A stretch of 64,000 nucleotides of DNA from Agelas oroides. Its lineage: Eukaryota > Porifera > Demospongiae > Agelasida > Agelasidae. Position 1 is the stretch's first letter. Each line of letters starts with the position of its first letter. Where the stretch lies: NCBI GenBank assembly GCA_949130485.1, contig OX422199.1:3768402-3832401 (forward strand), in the 5' to 3' direction. This document shows, one piece after another, positions 31,550-42,560 of the stretch. Under the pieces are notes generated by a model. The model saw nothing but the letters and a program-made list of their open reading frames with translations. It ran no database searches and was not told the DNA's origin. Made by a program: the position numbers and the translations under genes.

Positions 31550-32201
31550 TTAACTCTTTGCACGCAAAGTGCAGATTTATATGCATACGTGATTAATTTA
31601 GCCTACGCGAAGTGCACATAAATCTGCACGGGATCTTTGGAAAAGCAGAACCGCGCAATAGTAAAGCCAAACAAGAAGTTAGGGTAAATCCCTGTCTATT
31701 GAGTAGTAATAAGTCTAGGCCACACCTTTCCACTTACGTTGATCTCATAAAAGGCAGGAAGGGGCGGTGCTAGTTCGCGAGTGATCGTGAATTTGATCAA
31801 GAGCTGCTAAACGCGAAGCTTTCTCTTCAACACGGGGAGCAAACGGCCTCCAGTTTTCACTCAAGGTTGGAGTACTACCTTTAGATAACTTGGAAATCGG
31901 CTGAATCTGTCAAGGCTGTAGGTAACAAGTGAGAAAATCGGCGCCGTTTCGAATCGCTGGTAAGCTACGATGTAAAGCCGCAGATAATGGCTTCAAACAA
32001 GTACAAATTGCTTACCTAGCAGTGATCAGCTATTTAGATAAACTAGTCCAGCCTAGTTACAAGCTGTCTATGCAAATCAGCCCACTGGCACTGCCCAGGG
32101 CTTGCTAGGCAACGCTTGCCACTTTGACCTCAGACTGATAACATTAATTTCCGCGTTAATAAACGGTGACGTGTAAATCATTTCCGCGTGCAAAGAGTTA
32201 A
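31550..32201. mobile_element. 652-bp TTAA-flanked TIR element
   Basis: TTAACTCTTTGCACGC at 31550 and GCGTGCAAAGAGTTAA ending at 32201 are exact reverse complements over 16 bp including the TTAA. An internal inverted block (GTGCAGATTTATATGC / GTGCACATAAATCTGCAC) sits near the left end. No transposase is encoded. TTAA at both ends suggests piggyBac-type mobilisation, but the terminal sequence differs from the TTAAGGTGGCGGG family. Confidence 0.8.
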
Positions 32202-32434
32202 GCTCTAAATTTTATAATTTCTGCTCATTCTGCTGCTAGAAATTTGTCACATTCATGGATAGTACAAAGACTTAGTCAAATTTCCATAGCATAAGAACAT
32301 GAACAGACATATAATAACTTCCCGATTTCAACATACAGTGTCCATGATGGTTAACCGAAGGTATGTAGTTTGTATGGTTATTCTACTAATATAAAAACAT
32401 GATAATTACAGTCCTTCTTTTTTCTCCTTTTCAA

Positions 32435-32820
32435 AGAAATGAATTTCCCATTGAAGTTGGGAGAGTTGTGCACAATCCCAGTTGGCGAAGAGTGGTACAG
32501 CCTTGGTCAGGCACTGGGTATAATTAACCAAGAGCTTGAGAACATTCAGAAAACTGAAGCCAAATGCAAGGCACAAATGTCAGACTGTGGATACAGAACA
32601 ACCCAATAGCATCATGGGAGAAACTTGCTACACTAACTGCACTGGACGAAATTAACACAGCAGAGCTGGCAAATGATATTTGGAGTCATCATTGTAATGA
32701 CAAACAGTGTTTCCTCTGGCTATATATGAAAGTGTTCCAGCAAAGGGTTGAGCAGATCAACAAGGGAATATCAGCCGGACAAGCGAATACATTGATGCTA
32801 TTGGACTTTAGTTACAAATA
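32435..32820 (+). pseudogene. Death-domain fragment with a one-base frameshift
   Basis: From ATG 32439 the frame reads LKLGELCTIPVGEEWYSLGQ and then LGIINQELENIQ, the first helices of a death domain. Near 32570 the reading must shift one base to continue with RLWIQNNPIASWEKLATLT, the canonical W...NP..SWE.L helix pair. No splice signal explains the shift. The remaining ORF to 32820 has no further domain. Death domains also occur in the Roco gene at 35.0-35.8 kb, so the fragment may derive from a related gene. Confidence 0.6.
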
Positions 32821-33034
32821 AGTATTAGTAATAGCAATACATGTACCTATATATGCTATTGATGAAACCCTTTAAAAATTAAAAACTTGACATTTTGTGA
32901 GTTGACATTATTGGGAAGTTGAAATTTTGAGAGTTGACATTCTGGTAGTTAACTTTCTGAGACTAACTCCACAAAGCTACCAACTGATATAAGATATTGG
33001 TCTTACAGGCTAGATGATGTGTAAAGGAACTTAC

Positions 33035-33184
33035 CACAATGGGATAAAAGAGGAGGATCACTGAGACTGCAGCATTGATGACCACGAAACCCAACAGAAC
33101 TATCACGGTGATGAAGATACCCTTGAAACACTTCAACTCCGTCTTCACTATATATGTAGCCTTGTAGGGCTTGGTCTCCAGGTT
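33035..33184 (-). CDS. Orphan internal exon encoding a membrane span
   Basis: A 150-bp (50-codon) minus-strand exon lies between an acceptor GCAATGTGCAG and a donor GTAAGT. It encodes TYIVKTELKCFKG followed by a hydrophobic stretch (ITVIVLLGFVVINAAVSVI). Neighbouring exons were not identified, and the parent gene cannot be named. Confidence 0.4.
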
Positions 33185-33354
33185 CTGCACATTGCAAAAA
33201 TTCCAGCCAATCTACTAGTAATGACAGGTAGGCAATGTAGTCCACTCTGATTCTAAGATGAATGTATAGCTAACTTCAAGATTTGTAAAAGAGTCTAGTA
33301 TTGTAACTTTGGTAATTTGTAAGTAGCAAATGGTTTTGTCTATTTGTATTGGTA

Positions 33355-33374
33355 TGTAGGTAGGTAGGTAGGTA
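33355..33374. repeat. (TAGG)n microsatellite
   Basis: About five copies of GTAG/TAGG in tandem. Confidence 0.8.
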
Positions 33375-33649
33375 CACTGCTGCTGTCCTCTTGCCGCTCT
33401 TAATTTCCCTGATTAGATTCGGTTTCCTCCTCCTGCATGTTTCACCAAAGGCTGTAGCAGGAGCTTCTCCGTCAACATGCTAGATTAGTATCACTGTTAG
33501 GTATACCCAGAAGCCAGGAGTGGGTGGGGCTAATCTGTCTCACAAGAATGGCCTAGTCTCATGTGGTGACACGAGACTAAGAGAATTGCCCCCCAAATTA
33601 CATAGGTACAGGCCACTAGAAACTGCATGCAGATGGAACGGTTATGACT

Positions 33650-34735
33650 GCAGACACCTCAGTGGTTACTGCAGAGACCACTGGAGACTGGTGGTTACTG
33701 TATAGAGACCACTGGAGACAGGTGCATGGTTACTGCAGTGACCACTGGAGACTGGTGGTTACCACAGCAACCACAAGCAGAGACCATGGAAGCTACTGGA
33801 GACTATACAGTGACCAGTGGAAGCAGCAGAGACAGCAGAGACAGCAGAGATCTGTAGAGACTGGTGAAGATCCAGCGATCAGTAACCACTGGAGACTGCA
33901 GAGACCAGTGGAGACTGGTGGTTACTGCAGAGACCAGTGGAGACTGGTAAAGACTGCAGAGACCAATGGAGACGGGTGAAGACTGCAGAGACCAATGGAG
34001 ACGGGTGAAGATTGCAGAGACCAGTGAAGACTGGTGAAGACTGCAGAGAGCAGGAAGACTGCAGAGACCAATGGAGACGGGTGAAGACTGCAGAGACCAA
34101 TGGAGACTGGTGAAGATTGCAGAGACCAGTGAAGACTGGTGAAGACTGCAGAGACCAGTGGAGACTGGTGAAGACTGCAGAGACCAGTGGAGACTGGTGA
34201 AGACTGCAGAGACCAGTGAAGACTGGTGCAGACTGCAGAGAGCAGGAAGACTGCAGAGACCAATGGAGACTGGTGAAGATTGCAGAGACCAGTGAAGACT
34301 GGTGAAGACTGCAGAGACCAGTGGAGACTGGTGAAGACTGCAGAGACCAGTGAAGACTGGTGAAGACTGCAGAGAGCAGGAAGACTGCAGAGACCAATGG
34401 AGACTGGTGAAGATTGCAGAGACCAGTGAAGACTGGTGAAGACTGCAGAGACCAGTGAAGACTGGTGAAGACTGCAGAGACCAGTGAAGACTGGTGAAGA
34501 CTGCAGAGACCAGTGGAGACTGGTGAAGACTGCAGAGACCAATGGAGACTGGTGAAGATTGCAGAGACCAGTGAAGACTGGTGAAGACAGCAGAGAGCAG
34601 GAAGACTGCAGAGACCAGTGGAGACTGGTGAAGATTGCAGAGACCAGTGAAGACTGGTGAAGACTGCAGAGAGCAGGAAGACTGCAGAGACCAGTGGAGA
34701 CTGCAGGGACCAGTGAAGACTGGTGAAGATAAAGT
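33650..34735. repeat. About 1.1-kb minisatellite, 29-bp unit with 18-bp variants
   Basis: The main unit is GACTGCAGAGACCAGTGRAG followed by ACTGGTGAA, repeated with little divergence. A shorter 18-bp variant (GACTGCAGAGAGCAGGAA) interrupts the array near 34041, 34233, 34367, 34587 and 34662. The left edge (33650-33900) is more diverged, as expected for an array that homogenises at its centre. Minus-strand ORFs of up to 206 codons arise only because the unit lacks stops in some frames. Confidence 0.93.
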
Positions 34736-34999
34736 TATACCATGACTGGTGGATGAATCACCACTGGACTCATGATGAGAATCACAGTGATCAGTGCCTA
34801 GTTTTGCTTGCTGGCTTCTAGCCCAGCTTTGTATGTAGTATAATTGCCTGTAACCACGTCACTATCTTTTTCCACATTCTTATAGTAAAGCAATGGAGGA
34901 GTTCTAATTATGATCCCTAAGATATAAGATTATTGCTATGAAGTGAGAGGGGAGAACAATACACATATTCACGATCAACAATACTAGCTAAGCATGCTA
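34736..34999. other. Spacer between minisatellite and Roco 3' end
   Basis: This should hold the 3' UTR of the minus-strand Roco gene. No canonical AATAAA in minus sense was securely identified. Confidence 0.4.
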
Positions 35000-37900
35000 C
35001 TATGAACCAGTTCCAAACAAAGAGATACTCTTTAACTGAGCACAAAGTCCACCGTAAGTCCCCTCCCTTGATCTTCTCCTCCATGCCCTGAGCATGTGCA
35101 GGGCCTGCTCTGCTGGAGTGCCCACCACCTCCTTCTTCATCTGTTCCACATCAGCACTGGGGAAGGAGAGCAGAGAAGCCAGTGATGGCCACCGGTCACC
35201 CACCACCACAGCAAACTCCCTCAGGAACTCATCATCAACAGCAATGGCAGTATTCTCAGGATCCAGCAGCTTCTCCTGGAGAGGCACACCTGCACACAAG
35301 ACACAGATGCATACATCATGTGTCAGTTACATTGGGTATTTTCATGAAATGCACGGAAAATCGTGCTGTACTTTTTTGGTACCACAATGACCACAGTTAA
35401 TATAATTCAGGTCATTATTGTCTGTTCCATTTTCTTGAAGTCAACATTTAAGTTATAATTATAGCCTCATATCTGGTGCCAATTACACATAATTATAGGG
35501 AAAGTTATGAATGCCCACATCAATGGAACAGCAAAGATGAGTAAAGCATGCACTTACCGTACTCCTTTGAGATGCTTTCTGCTGCAGTATTCAGGCCAGC
35601 TTCATGCAGAGCCTTCACTAGGGAGCACCAGGAGGGACAGAGCTGTGGGGCTGACATCCATCTCTGAACAACTCTCATCTTCCTCTCAGGAGTTGTGTGA
35701 TAGTCTTTCTCAATCGTGTCCACCACACTGTTAGGCAGGCCAAGGTGTAGTCCCAGCATGTACCACTCTCCCACAACTGGCTCCAGAGCTTTTAGGACCT
35801 TGATCAGCTCCATGGGAAAGAGGAGGTCTGCAAGTGTAGATAGGGCATATTACATTCTTGGGACACACATACATTTTTAGGGAAGCCAACAAACACACCA
35901 CACACACACACCAGGCCTGTAGCCAGGGTTTCCAGAAGGGGGATGTCCGAAGTGTATAAGATATGCATAAGCATGTAAACTAGGGGTAGTGGGCTCTGGG
36001 GGGGGGGGGGGGGGGGATGATCCCCCAGGAAACTTTTAGAAATCAATGCTCTGAGATTGCTTTTGAGGCCATTTTGGGACAGAAGCATAGCCCCAGTATA
36101 GCTATACGTAGCTCACAGAGTAATGTATCTATAATAATGTACGTTTCCATGTGTTTTCAGAAAGATTGTATGACTCTAGGCTGTTCAGTTTCCACTTCAT
36201 TGTTGGTGGTGACTCAACAACTGGTGAACTCCTGAGCACCTGAAATATCGATTTATTTACACATGTATTTACATGCGTCCTTTCAACATAAAGCACTTCT
36301 GCACATGTTCCGCATGCATTCATCTGCTGGTCCTCTATGAACAAACGGAGTATATACATAGCTGCAACCAAATTTGCTTGGACAGTCAATGGAAGTGAGG
36401 CTAGTGGACTATTTACAAATGGTAGGGCTAGGCGGTGTATAAATCTTTTGGAGGCCAAAAGGGGGGTTTGAGCGACCCCCCTTGAACCCCCCTGCCTATG
36501 GGCCTGCTGCACACACACACATCCTAAGTGCATCATTTGTATAAAAGCCCTATTTCTTTACTCACTCCAGTATGTGCAGCACTTCATGTAGCTCAGTTTC
36601 CTGGGATCCAGAAGTCTCTTTCCACACACACTCACCACTCGATTTGCCCCTTCCACCAGCACCCTCTCTACCTCACACATGGCATACAGGTGCAGTTCAG
36701 TCACATCAGGAAGGGGAGACTGGTTCAGCTCGTCAGGATCAATCAGGAAGGTCTCAGATATGATGCTATGACAGAACTCAGTCTTGGCCTCCATCACCTT
36801 CTGCACCACAGCTGCAAACACACTAGCACACTCCACATCACAGTCCTCTTCACTTCGGGCCACCACCACCACTCCCCTGTGCACCTCCTTCTCCTTCACC
36901 ACCTCCACCACACACTCCACACCTTCCTCCATCAACCAGTGGATACCACTCTTCCACATGTTGCACCGACGACTACACCTGTGAATGTTGGCAGCTATAG
37001 CTAATGAGGAGTCTGATGACTCTGAGTTGACTAAAGGTTGCTTACTAAGCTGTTCTTCAGGAAGGGAAGCCACAAATGGTCGAAGGGCAAAGCTGAAGGC
37101 AAGACGAAGAAGAAGAACATGAAGAAATCGTGGTGGGAAAAAATGAAATTCTCCAGTGCACTTGATGTACCAGCCCCTGCTACACATGTGCCGGCCTTGG
37201 GGAGTGGTCAATGTAATAACAGTTCTTGCATTTTGTAAGAGGGCTGGGAAGAACAAAAGTGGTTCACAGTCTGAAGCAGGTACAATAGAATGGCAGCTTC
37301 CTATTTCTATGTGCTTCAGTTCCTGGCAGTATTGCAGTTGTTTCAGGCACTCTTTGGTGATGTACTCTGGAAGGATCCTGGTGAGGGCAGACTCAGGAAT
37401 GATGCCAAGAGTGGAAAGTGGGCTCCCTGCAAGAGACTGAGACACGAGACTTTCTTTTGCAAACAGGTTCTTGTGTACCTCCTCTGTGAGTGCTGAGACA
37501 TTCAGAAGAAGCCAGTGGTTCCTGGGGTCTGAAGCACTTCCAATAACAATCAGTAGCCCAAGGTTATGTAGCTCCTTCAATACAGGAAGCAGTTGATGCA
37601 TGCTACTAAGGTGATGCATATCAACCTCATGTACATGGTTCAAGACAATACTAATTTTACATGCAGTAACATTCCTGAAATCCCTTGCAAGGAGGCCCAA
37701 GAGAATGGTTGCCCCAAGAGAAAGATCATGTTTGGGTTTTTCAGCACAAGTATTTTTCAGCAGGTCTCGCAGGTTTGACATGCTCCTTGTAGTAGGTCTG
37801 CGGCAATCTAAGAATATACTAGGGTTCAGCTTCATGTAATGTGTTTTCTTGCAGAATTTACTTGCCATCATTTCAAGATGGTGCATCTTGTTTTTGGGAT

Positions 37901-40267
37901 CCTGTCCAAGTGACTTAACAACATCAACATGGCTACCTATGACAACCACTTCAGACTGAACACTGCTACTTTTGCTGTGGAAAGAGATAAAGGAGAGCCA
38001 GTAACCTAGCTTCTGTGTCATCACCTCCATCTCGTCACTCAGGTCTACTACTATGAAGAAGAGGTTACAACCAGGAGACACCAAGTTCTCCAGCACTGCA
38101 GCATGAGAGGAGTAGTACTCAGGGTCCCCAGCAAAGTCATAAAACACCACCCTCCCATACTGACTGCTAGTGTAAACACTGGGGACAATGCCAGCAGTGT
38201 GAGGAGGAACATCTGCTTCTGATAGTCGAGCTGTTCTTGCAAAGATGGAATAGAAAAGACCTTCTCGTTTCAAAGCTTCTATAAGGGAACTCTTTCCTGC
38301 CCGGGGATACCCTACTACAAATATTCTTGTCAGTGTATGTTTGCCTGAGAACTTCCTCCTTGCCACAGATTGCAACTCTTCATATTCTGTTTGAATCCTG
38401 CTAGATTTTTCCCTTGTATATTTTATGAAAAGACTGGAGACTTCACTCCCTCTAGCAACATCAACTGATGACTCCCCAGCTTTGTTTCGAACAAAAAGTG
38501 GAGCGTTATATTCAAAGAGTAGCTTCTCAACAGCACTGGGTTGGGAGAACATAGAGGCAAGGTGCAAAGGTGTGTCTCCATCCTTATCTGTGGAGAGTAA
38601 AGAAAGACCAAACTCGGAAAGGAGAACCTCAATTAAAGATGAATGTCCTCTGTCACATGCATTGTGAAGGAGTGTTCTTTCCTCAAAGCCTCTCACTTGT
38701 GGGTTGTAGCCAAACTCAGTGATCAATGCATGCACAACATTTGTGTGGCCACAAAAGGCTGCTCTGTGTATAGGAGTATCATTCTGACTATTTGGGGAAT
38801 TTACATCTGCATCAAACTCCAACAGTAGCATTCTTACAACACTGAGATGACCACCATCACAAGCATTGTGTAGTGGTGTCATATTCATGGAGCCCTTACA
38901 GTTTACTGGACAATTGTACTTAGTGATGAGCTCTCTTGCCACTTCTTTCTGACCAAAAGCTGCAGCAATGTGAAGTGGGGTATCACCAGTGTCACTAACA
39001 GCCATTGGATCACAGTCAAACTCTGACACAAGTTTTTTCACTAGTTCCAAGTGTCCTCCCTCACATGCCTGATGAAGGAGCGTTCTGCCTTCAAAGCCTC
39101 TCACTTGTGGGCTGCAGCAAAACTCTGTGATCAATGAGTACACAACATCTGAGTGTCCACCAAATGCTGCTGTATTTAGTGGGGTATTATTCTGTCTATT
39201 ACGGGAACTTATATCTGCACCAAACTCTAACAGTAGCATTCTTACAACACTAAGATGGCCACCATCACAAGCATTGTGTAGTGGTGTCCTACTAAAGAAG
39301 TCTCTACAGTCTACTGGACACTTGTACCTAGCGACGAGTTCTCTTACTACCTCCTTCTGGCCAGCTAATGCAGCAATGTGAAGCGGGGTGTCACCTGTGT
39401 CACTAACAGCCATTGAATCACACCCAAACTCTGACACAAGTTTTTCTGCTAATTCCAAGTGTCCTCCATCACATGCGTCATGAAGGAGTGTTCTGCCTTC
39501 AAAACCTCTCACTTGTGAGCTGCAGCCAAACTCAGTGATCAGTGCACACACAACATCTGTGTGTCCACCAAAGGCAGCCCTGTGTAAAGGAGTGCTATTC
39601 TGACTATCTTGATAGTACACATCTGCACCAAACTCTAAAAGCATTCTTGCAACACTGAGATGGCCATTACCACAAGCCATGTGCAGTGGTGTCCAATTCC
39701 TGGAGCCCCTACAGTCTACTGGGCACTTGTACCTAGCAATGAGCTCTCTTGCTACCTCCTTCTCACCAACCAGTGCGGCAATGTGGAGGGGGGTGTCACC
39801 TGTGTCACTAACAGCCATTGGATCACACCCAAACTCTGACACAAGTTTTTCGATTAGTTCCAAATGTCCTCCCTCACATGCCTGATGAAGGAGTGTTCTG
39901 CCTTCAAAACCTCTCACTTGTGGGCTGCAGCCAAACTCAGTGATCAGTGCACACACAACATCTGTGTGTCCACATAAGGCAGCCCTGTTTAGTGGAGTAT
40001 GATTGTTAGCATCCCGAGCGTTCACATCTGCTTCAAACTCACAGAGTAGTGTACTCACAATGTCAATGTGTCCCTCAAAACAAGCACAGTGTAAAGGAGT
40101 TCTTTGTTTTGAATTCACACAATTGACTTCATACTCATGAGAAGCTAGGAAGCCTCTCACTGTCCGCCGATGGCCACGAGAAGCAGCAATGTGAAGGGGG
40201 GTGTTACCACTGGTGTCAGCTGCCATTACCGGGTAAGAGCCAATGACTATGTCAGTATCAGTTGGAC
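35000..40267 (-). CDS. Ankyrin-ROC-COR-death-death protein (Roco family)
   Basis: Three minus-strand exons join in phase: <40267-36566, 35827-35558 and 35289-35000, with donors GTGAGT and GTAAGT and acceptors CACTTGCAG and TTGTGTGCAG. The large exon has about sixteen ankyrin repeats (TPLHIAA, DGGHLSVVRMLLLEFGAD), then a ROC GTPase with a P-loop VVGYPRAGKSS, DFAGD as switch II and SHVD in the G4 position, followed by COR-like sequence (LKELHNLGLLIVIG ... NHWLLLNVSALTEEV). Exon 2 holds a death domain (VVGEWYMLGLHLGLP), exon 3 a second one (DRWPSLASLLSFP). The order resembles DAPK1 without its kinase, with an extra death domain, so a role in apoptosis or immune signalling is likely. The ATG at 40226 is provisional: the frame runs up to an acceptor at about 40268, so a 5' exon may exist. 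Confidence 0.88.
35912..36510. mobile_element. Possible hAT-like element in Roco intron 1-2
   Basis: CAGGCCTGTAGCCAGGGTTT at the left resembles the reverse complement of the right end CCCCCCTGCCTATGGGCCTG. Both sides abut CACACACA runs, so an 8-bp duplication cannot be told from simple repeat. The interior contains an 18-base G run near 35998-36016. The CAGGCC start is common among hAT elements. Confidence 0.5.
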
Positions 40268-40339
40268 CTACAAGACATGAGGAAATATCAAGCTGTAACT
40301 TGAGTAGCTACACTAAATGTGCATGGTTCTTATACAGTC

Positions 40340-40377
<38 letters not shown>

Positions 40378-40928
40378 CACAGTGCCAAGGATCTATATGG
40401 CAGTAAACAAACCTATAAATCTCTGGTCATCTGTGCTATAACTATTATATATCTGACTGGCTCCTTGTCATGTGCAAGCATTTACAGTAACTTGACTCGA
40501 TAAGCTGTATATAAAAGCTGTAATACAGTAAGCAATGTAGTGTACTGTAAACTAAAATACATGAAGAGGGAAATGTTTGTGTGCAATATCTTATTACACT
40601 AAGGTTTCCATGCACTGCAGGATGAATATTCGTGTATTGCACGAGTGCAGGGATGTATTTCACAACTCTGAAGGATGAGTGAAATTCTCCCTGCATGAGT
40701 GTAGTATCCCATATTGCAGAGAACTAATGTAATAAGAGATTTATTCTGTACTTACTGTTAACACAAACATGCATTTCTAAATCATGGTCAAAATTGTCTT
40801 GCCAATAGATGATCAGTGTTTACAGTACACAATGTATAACAACTACACATGTAGAGTATATATTTACAGTGCACTATTTTAGCTCTACCTTTGCAATATG
40901 GAAGAATACTGCATGGTAGCTCTAGACT
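40268..40928. other. Upstream flank of the Roco gene
   Basis: It contains an (AT)n run at 40342-40375 and diverged palindromic sequence at 40600-40740 (GAGTGCAGGGATGTATTT / AATTCTCCCTGCATGAGTG), similar to 41370-41450. A 5' exon for the Roco gene may lie here but I could not identify it. Confidence 0.4.
40342..40375. repeat. (TA)n microsatellite
   Basis: About 17 TA dinucleotides just upstream of the Roco exon. Confidence 0.9.
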
Positions 40929-41339
40929 TAGTCTCGTTCCCAGACCTCATTTTTCGCGTGCGCCCGCCGGAAAAAAGGGTCTGGTGAACTGCCTATTCCG
41001 TTTTCGTTCAAGTGCACCGGAATGCTGGCGCATTGTTCTTTTCTAATTTAACACCTGACGTCATCGAAGATTGCATTCCACATTGCGTGCCAACGATCTA
41101 CTAGCGAAATGGACATTGATCGGGCAACCCTAGCTGCCGTGAGTAGACTAGGCTATTGTATCTATCGAAAGGAGCACGATTAGGCTGTCTAGGAGTTTGC
41201 TGTTTACTAGAGCGCTTTTGAACTTACAATCCAGTTGACGTGATGTCACGGTAGTTTCAGAATATTGGAACCAAAACGGTATAGGCAGTTCACCAGACTA
41301 CTTTCCCGCTTGGCGAAAAGTTGTCTGGGTACGAGACTA
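40929..41339. mobile_element. 411-bp TAGTCTCG-type element with 9-10 bp target duplication
   Basis: The ends TAGTCTCGTTCCCAGAC and GTCTGGGTACGAGACTA pair with few mismatches, and CAGTTCACCAGAC near the right matches GTCTGGTGAACTGC near the left. GCTCTAGACT flanks the element at 40919-40928 and 41340-41349. It shares ends with 11598-11742 and 44804-45117. Confidence 0.92.
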
Positions 41340-41632
41340 GCTCTAGACTATGCACACCTGGAGTATAAAATAAGGGATAATATTGCACAAATGCAGGGAT
41401 GTGTTTTCTGAGTCTGGAGGGCAAGTGAAAATACTCCCTGCACAATGCATGTAATCAGCAAAATATATAGTACATAACCACTGTCTCTTTGGCTTGTCTG
41501 CAACCAGGGTAACCACTCTGTGGTTAAAACAACCAATTTGTTTTTGCAGTGTATACTGTGCAATATCGCATGAGTTGTGTTCAAATCATGTACTGTAAAT
41601 ACAGGCCATAAATGTGTAGTTGTTACACATAC

Positions 41633-41830
41633 AGTCGAACCTCCCATAACGGACCCTCCGAGAAGCGGACAACCTCTCTACAGCGGACAAACGCTGTGTT
41701 ACGGATTGAAATTACTATAGTACTAGTACATAAGTAACCTCCGAGAGGCGGACGCTTCTTGATTCCGGACAGCGGACAAGATTCGAACTCCCAACGTGAC
41801 TTTTCAATACAAAGTTGCCTCTAAATAACG
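41633..41830. mobile_element. Pogo/Tigger-like terminal sequence
   Basis: CAGTCGAACCTCCCATAACG at 41633 is the kind of terminus found on pogo/Tigger-type elements, whose ends commonly read CAGTCGAACCTC. It is followed by repeated CCGAGARGCGGAC and AGCGGACAA motifs. The opposite terminus was not located, so the limits are approximate. Confidence 0.5.
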
Positions 41831-42319
41831 GACGCCCAGGAAACCACACCTATAAAATTGTAGCACACCCACACAGATATTGAGAATTTAACTAGCCTAT
41901 AGTATCATTGTTACGTGTTTTTTTTTTTCAATCCCATCCAGAATTTTTCTCATCAAAATACCAATTGCAATTGTTTCTCAACAATTGCATGACAATATTT
42001 TGATTTGAAAAGTTCTGGTTGGAATTGAAGAAACCACATATAATCATAAAATAGAAATATCAAGTCATTACATTAGTTTCCATGCAACATGGGATATTGC
42101 ATGGAAACTAATGTGGTAATTTGATATTAAGACAACTGCATGGAGAGGAAGCTTCCCAGACTATCTTACAACCAGCATCTTGCAGTTAGTAACCACTGAA
42201 CATCTGTGGTTACTCATGCTTGTATGCAACAACATACATGATCTTGCAGATATAGTAACCACTGAACATCTGTGAAAGAGTCACCATGCAGCTTTTGTCA
42301 AAAGCATCATCAGTGACTC

Positions 42320-42455
42320 CCTCACAGATGTTCTGTGGTTTGTCAGTTGTAATGTATGATTTGGGCTCAGGTTGCTTATGCAATTAGCCTCACAGATGTT
42401 CTGTGGTTTGTCAGTTGTAATGTATGATTTGGGCTCAGGTTGCTTATGCAATTAG
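42320..42455. repeat. Perfect 68-bp tandem duplication
   Basis: CCTCACAGATGTTCTGTGGT opens both copies at 42320 and 42388, and the two appear identical throughout. Identity implies a recent slippage or unequal exchange. Confidence 0.9.
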
Positions 42456-42560
42456 CCTCTAGTACCCAAATAAGCTTCTCATAACCACTGTCTCCTCAGC
42501 TTGACTGCAACCAGGGTAACCACTCTGCGGTTAAAACAACCAATATTTTTTTGCAGTGAT

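Larger units (their letters stand above)
41463..42560. repeat. Pair of about 85-bp direct repeats 1 kb apart
   Basis: CATAACCACTGTCTC at 41473 and 42480 each lead into GCAACCAGGGTAACCACTCT, GGTTAAAACAACCAAT and TTTTTGCAGTG. The repeats bracket the pogo-like end, a palindrome near 42065-42127 (TTAGTTTCCATGCAA / TTGCATGGAAACTAA) and the 68-bp duplication. This may be a segmental duplication or the ends of a composite element. Confidence 0.7.

Noticed and set aside
33879-34542. Two long overlapping minus-strand ORFs (172 and 206 codons)
   Set aside because: They are translations of the 29-bp minisatellite, which lacks stops in these frames; there is no gene context.
33650-34735. CRISPR array
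   Set aside because: The repeat is contiguous with no unique spacers, and the sequence is from an intron-bearing animal genome.
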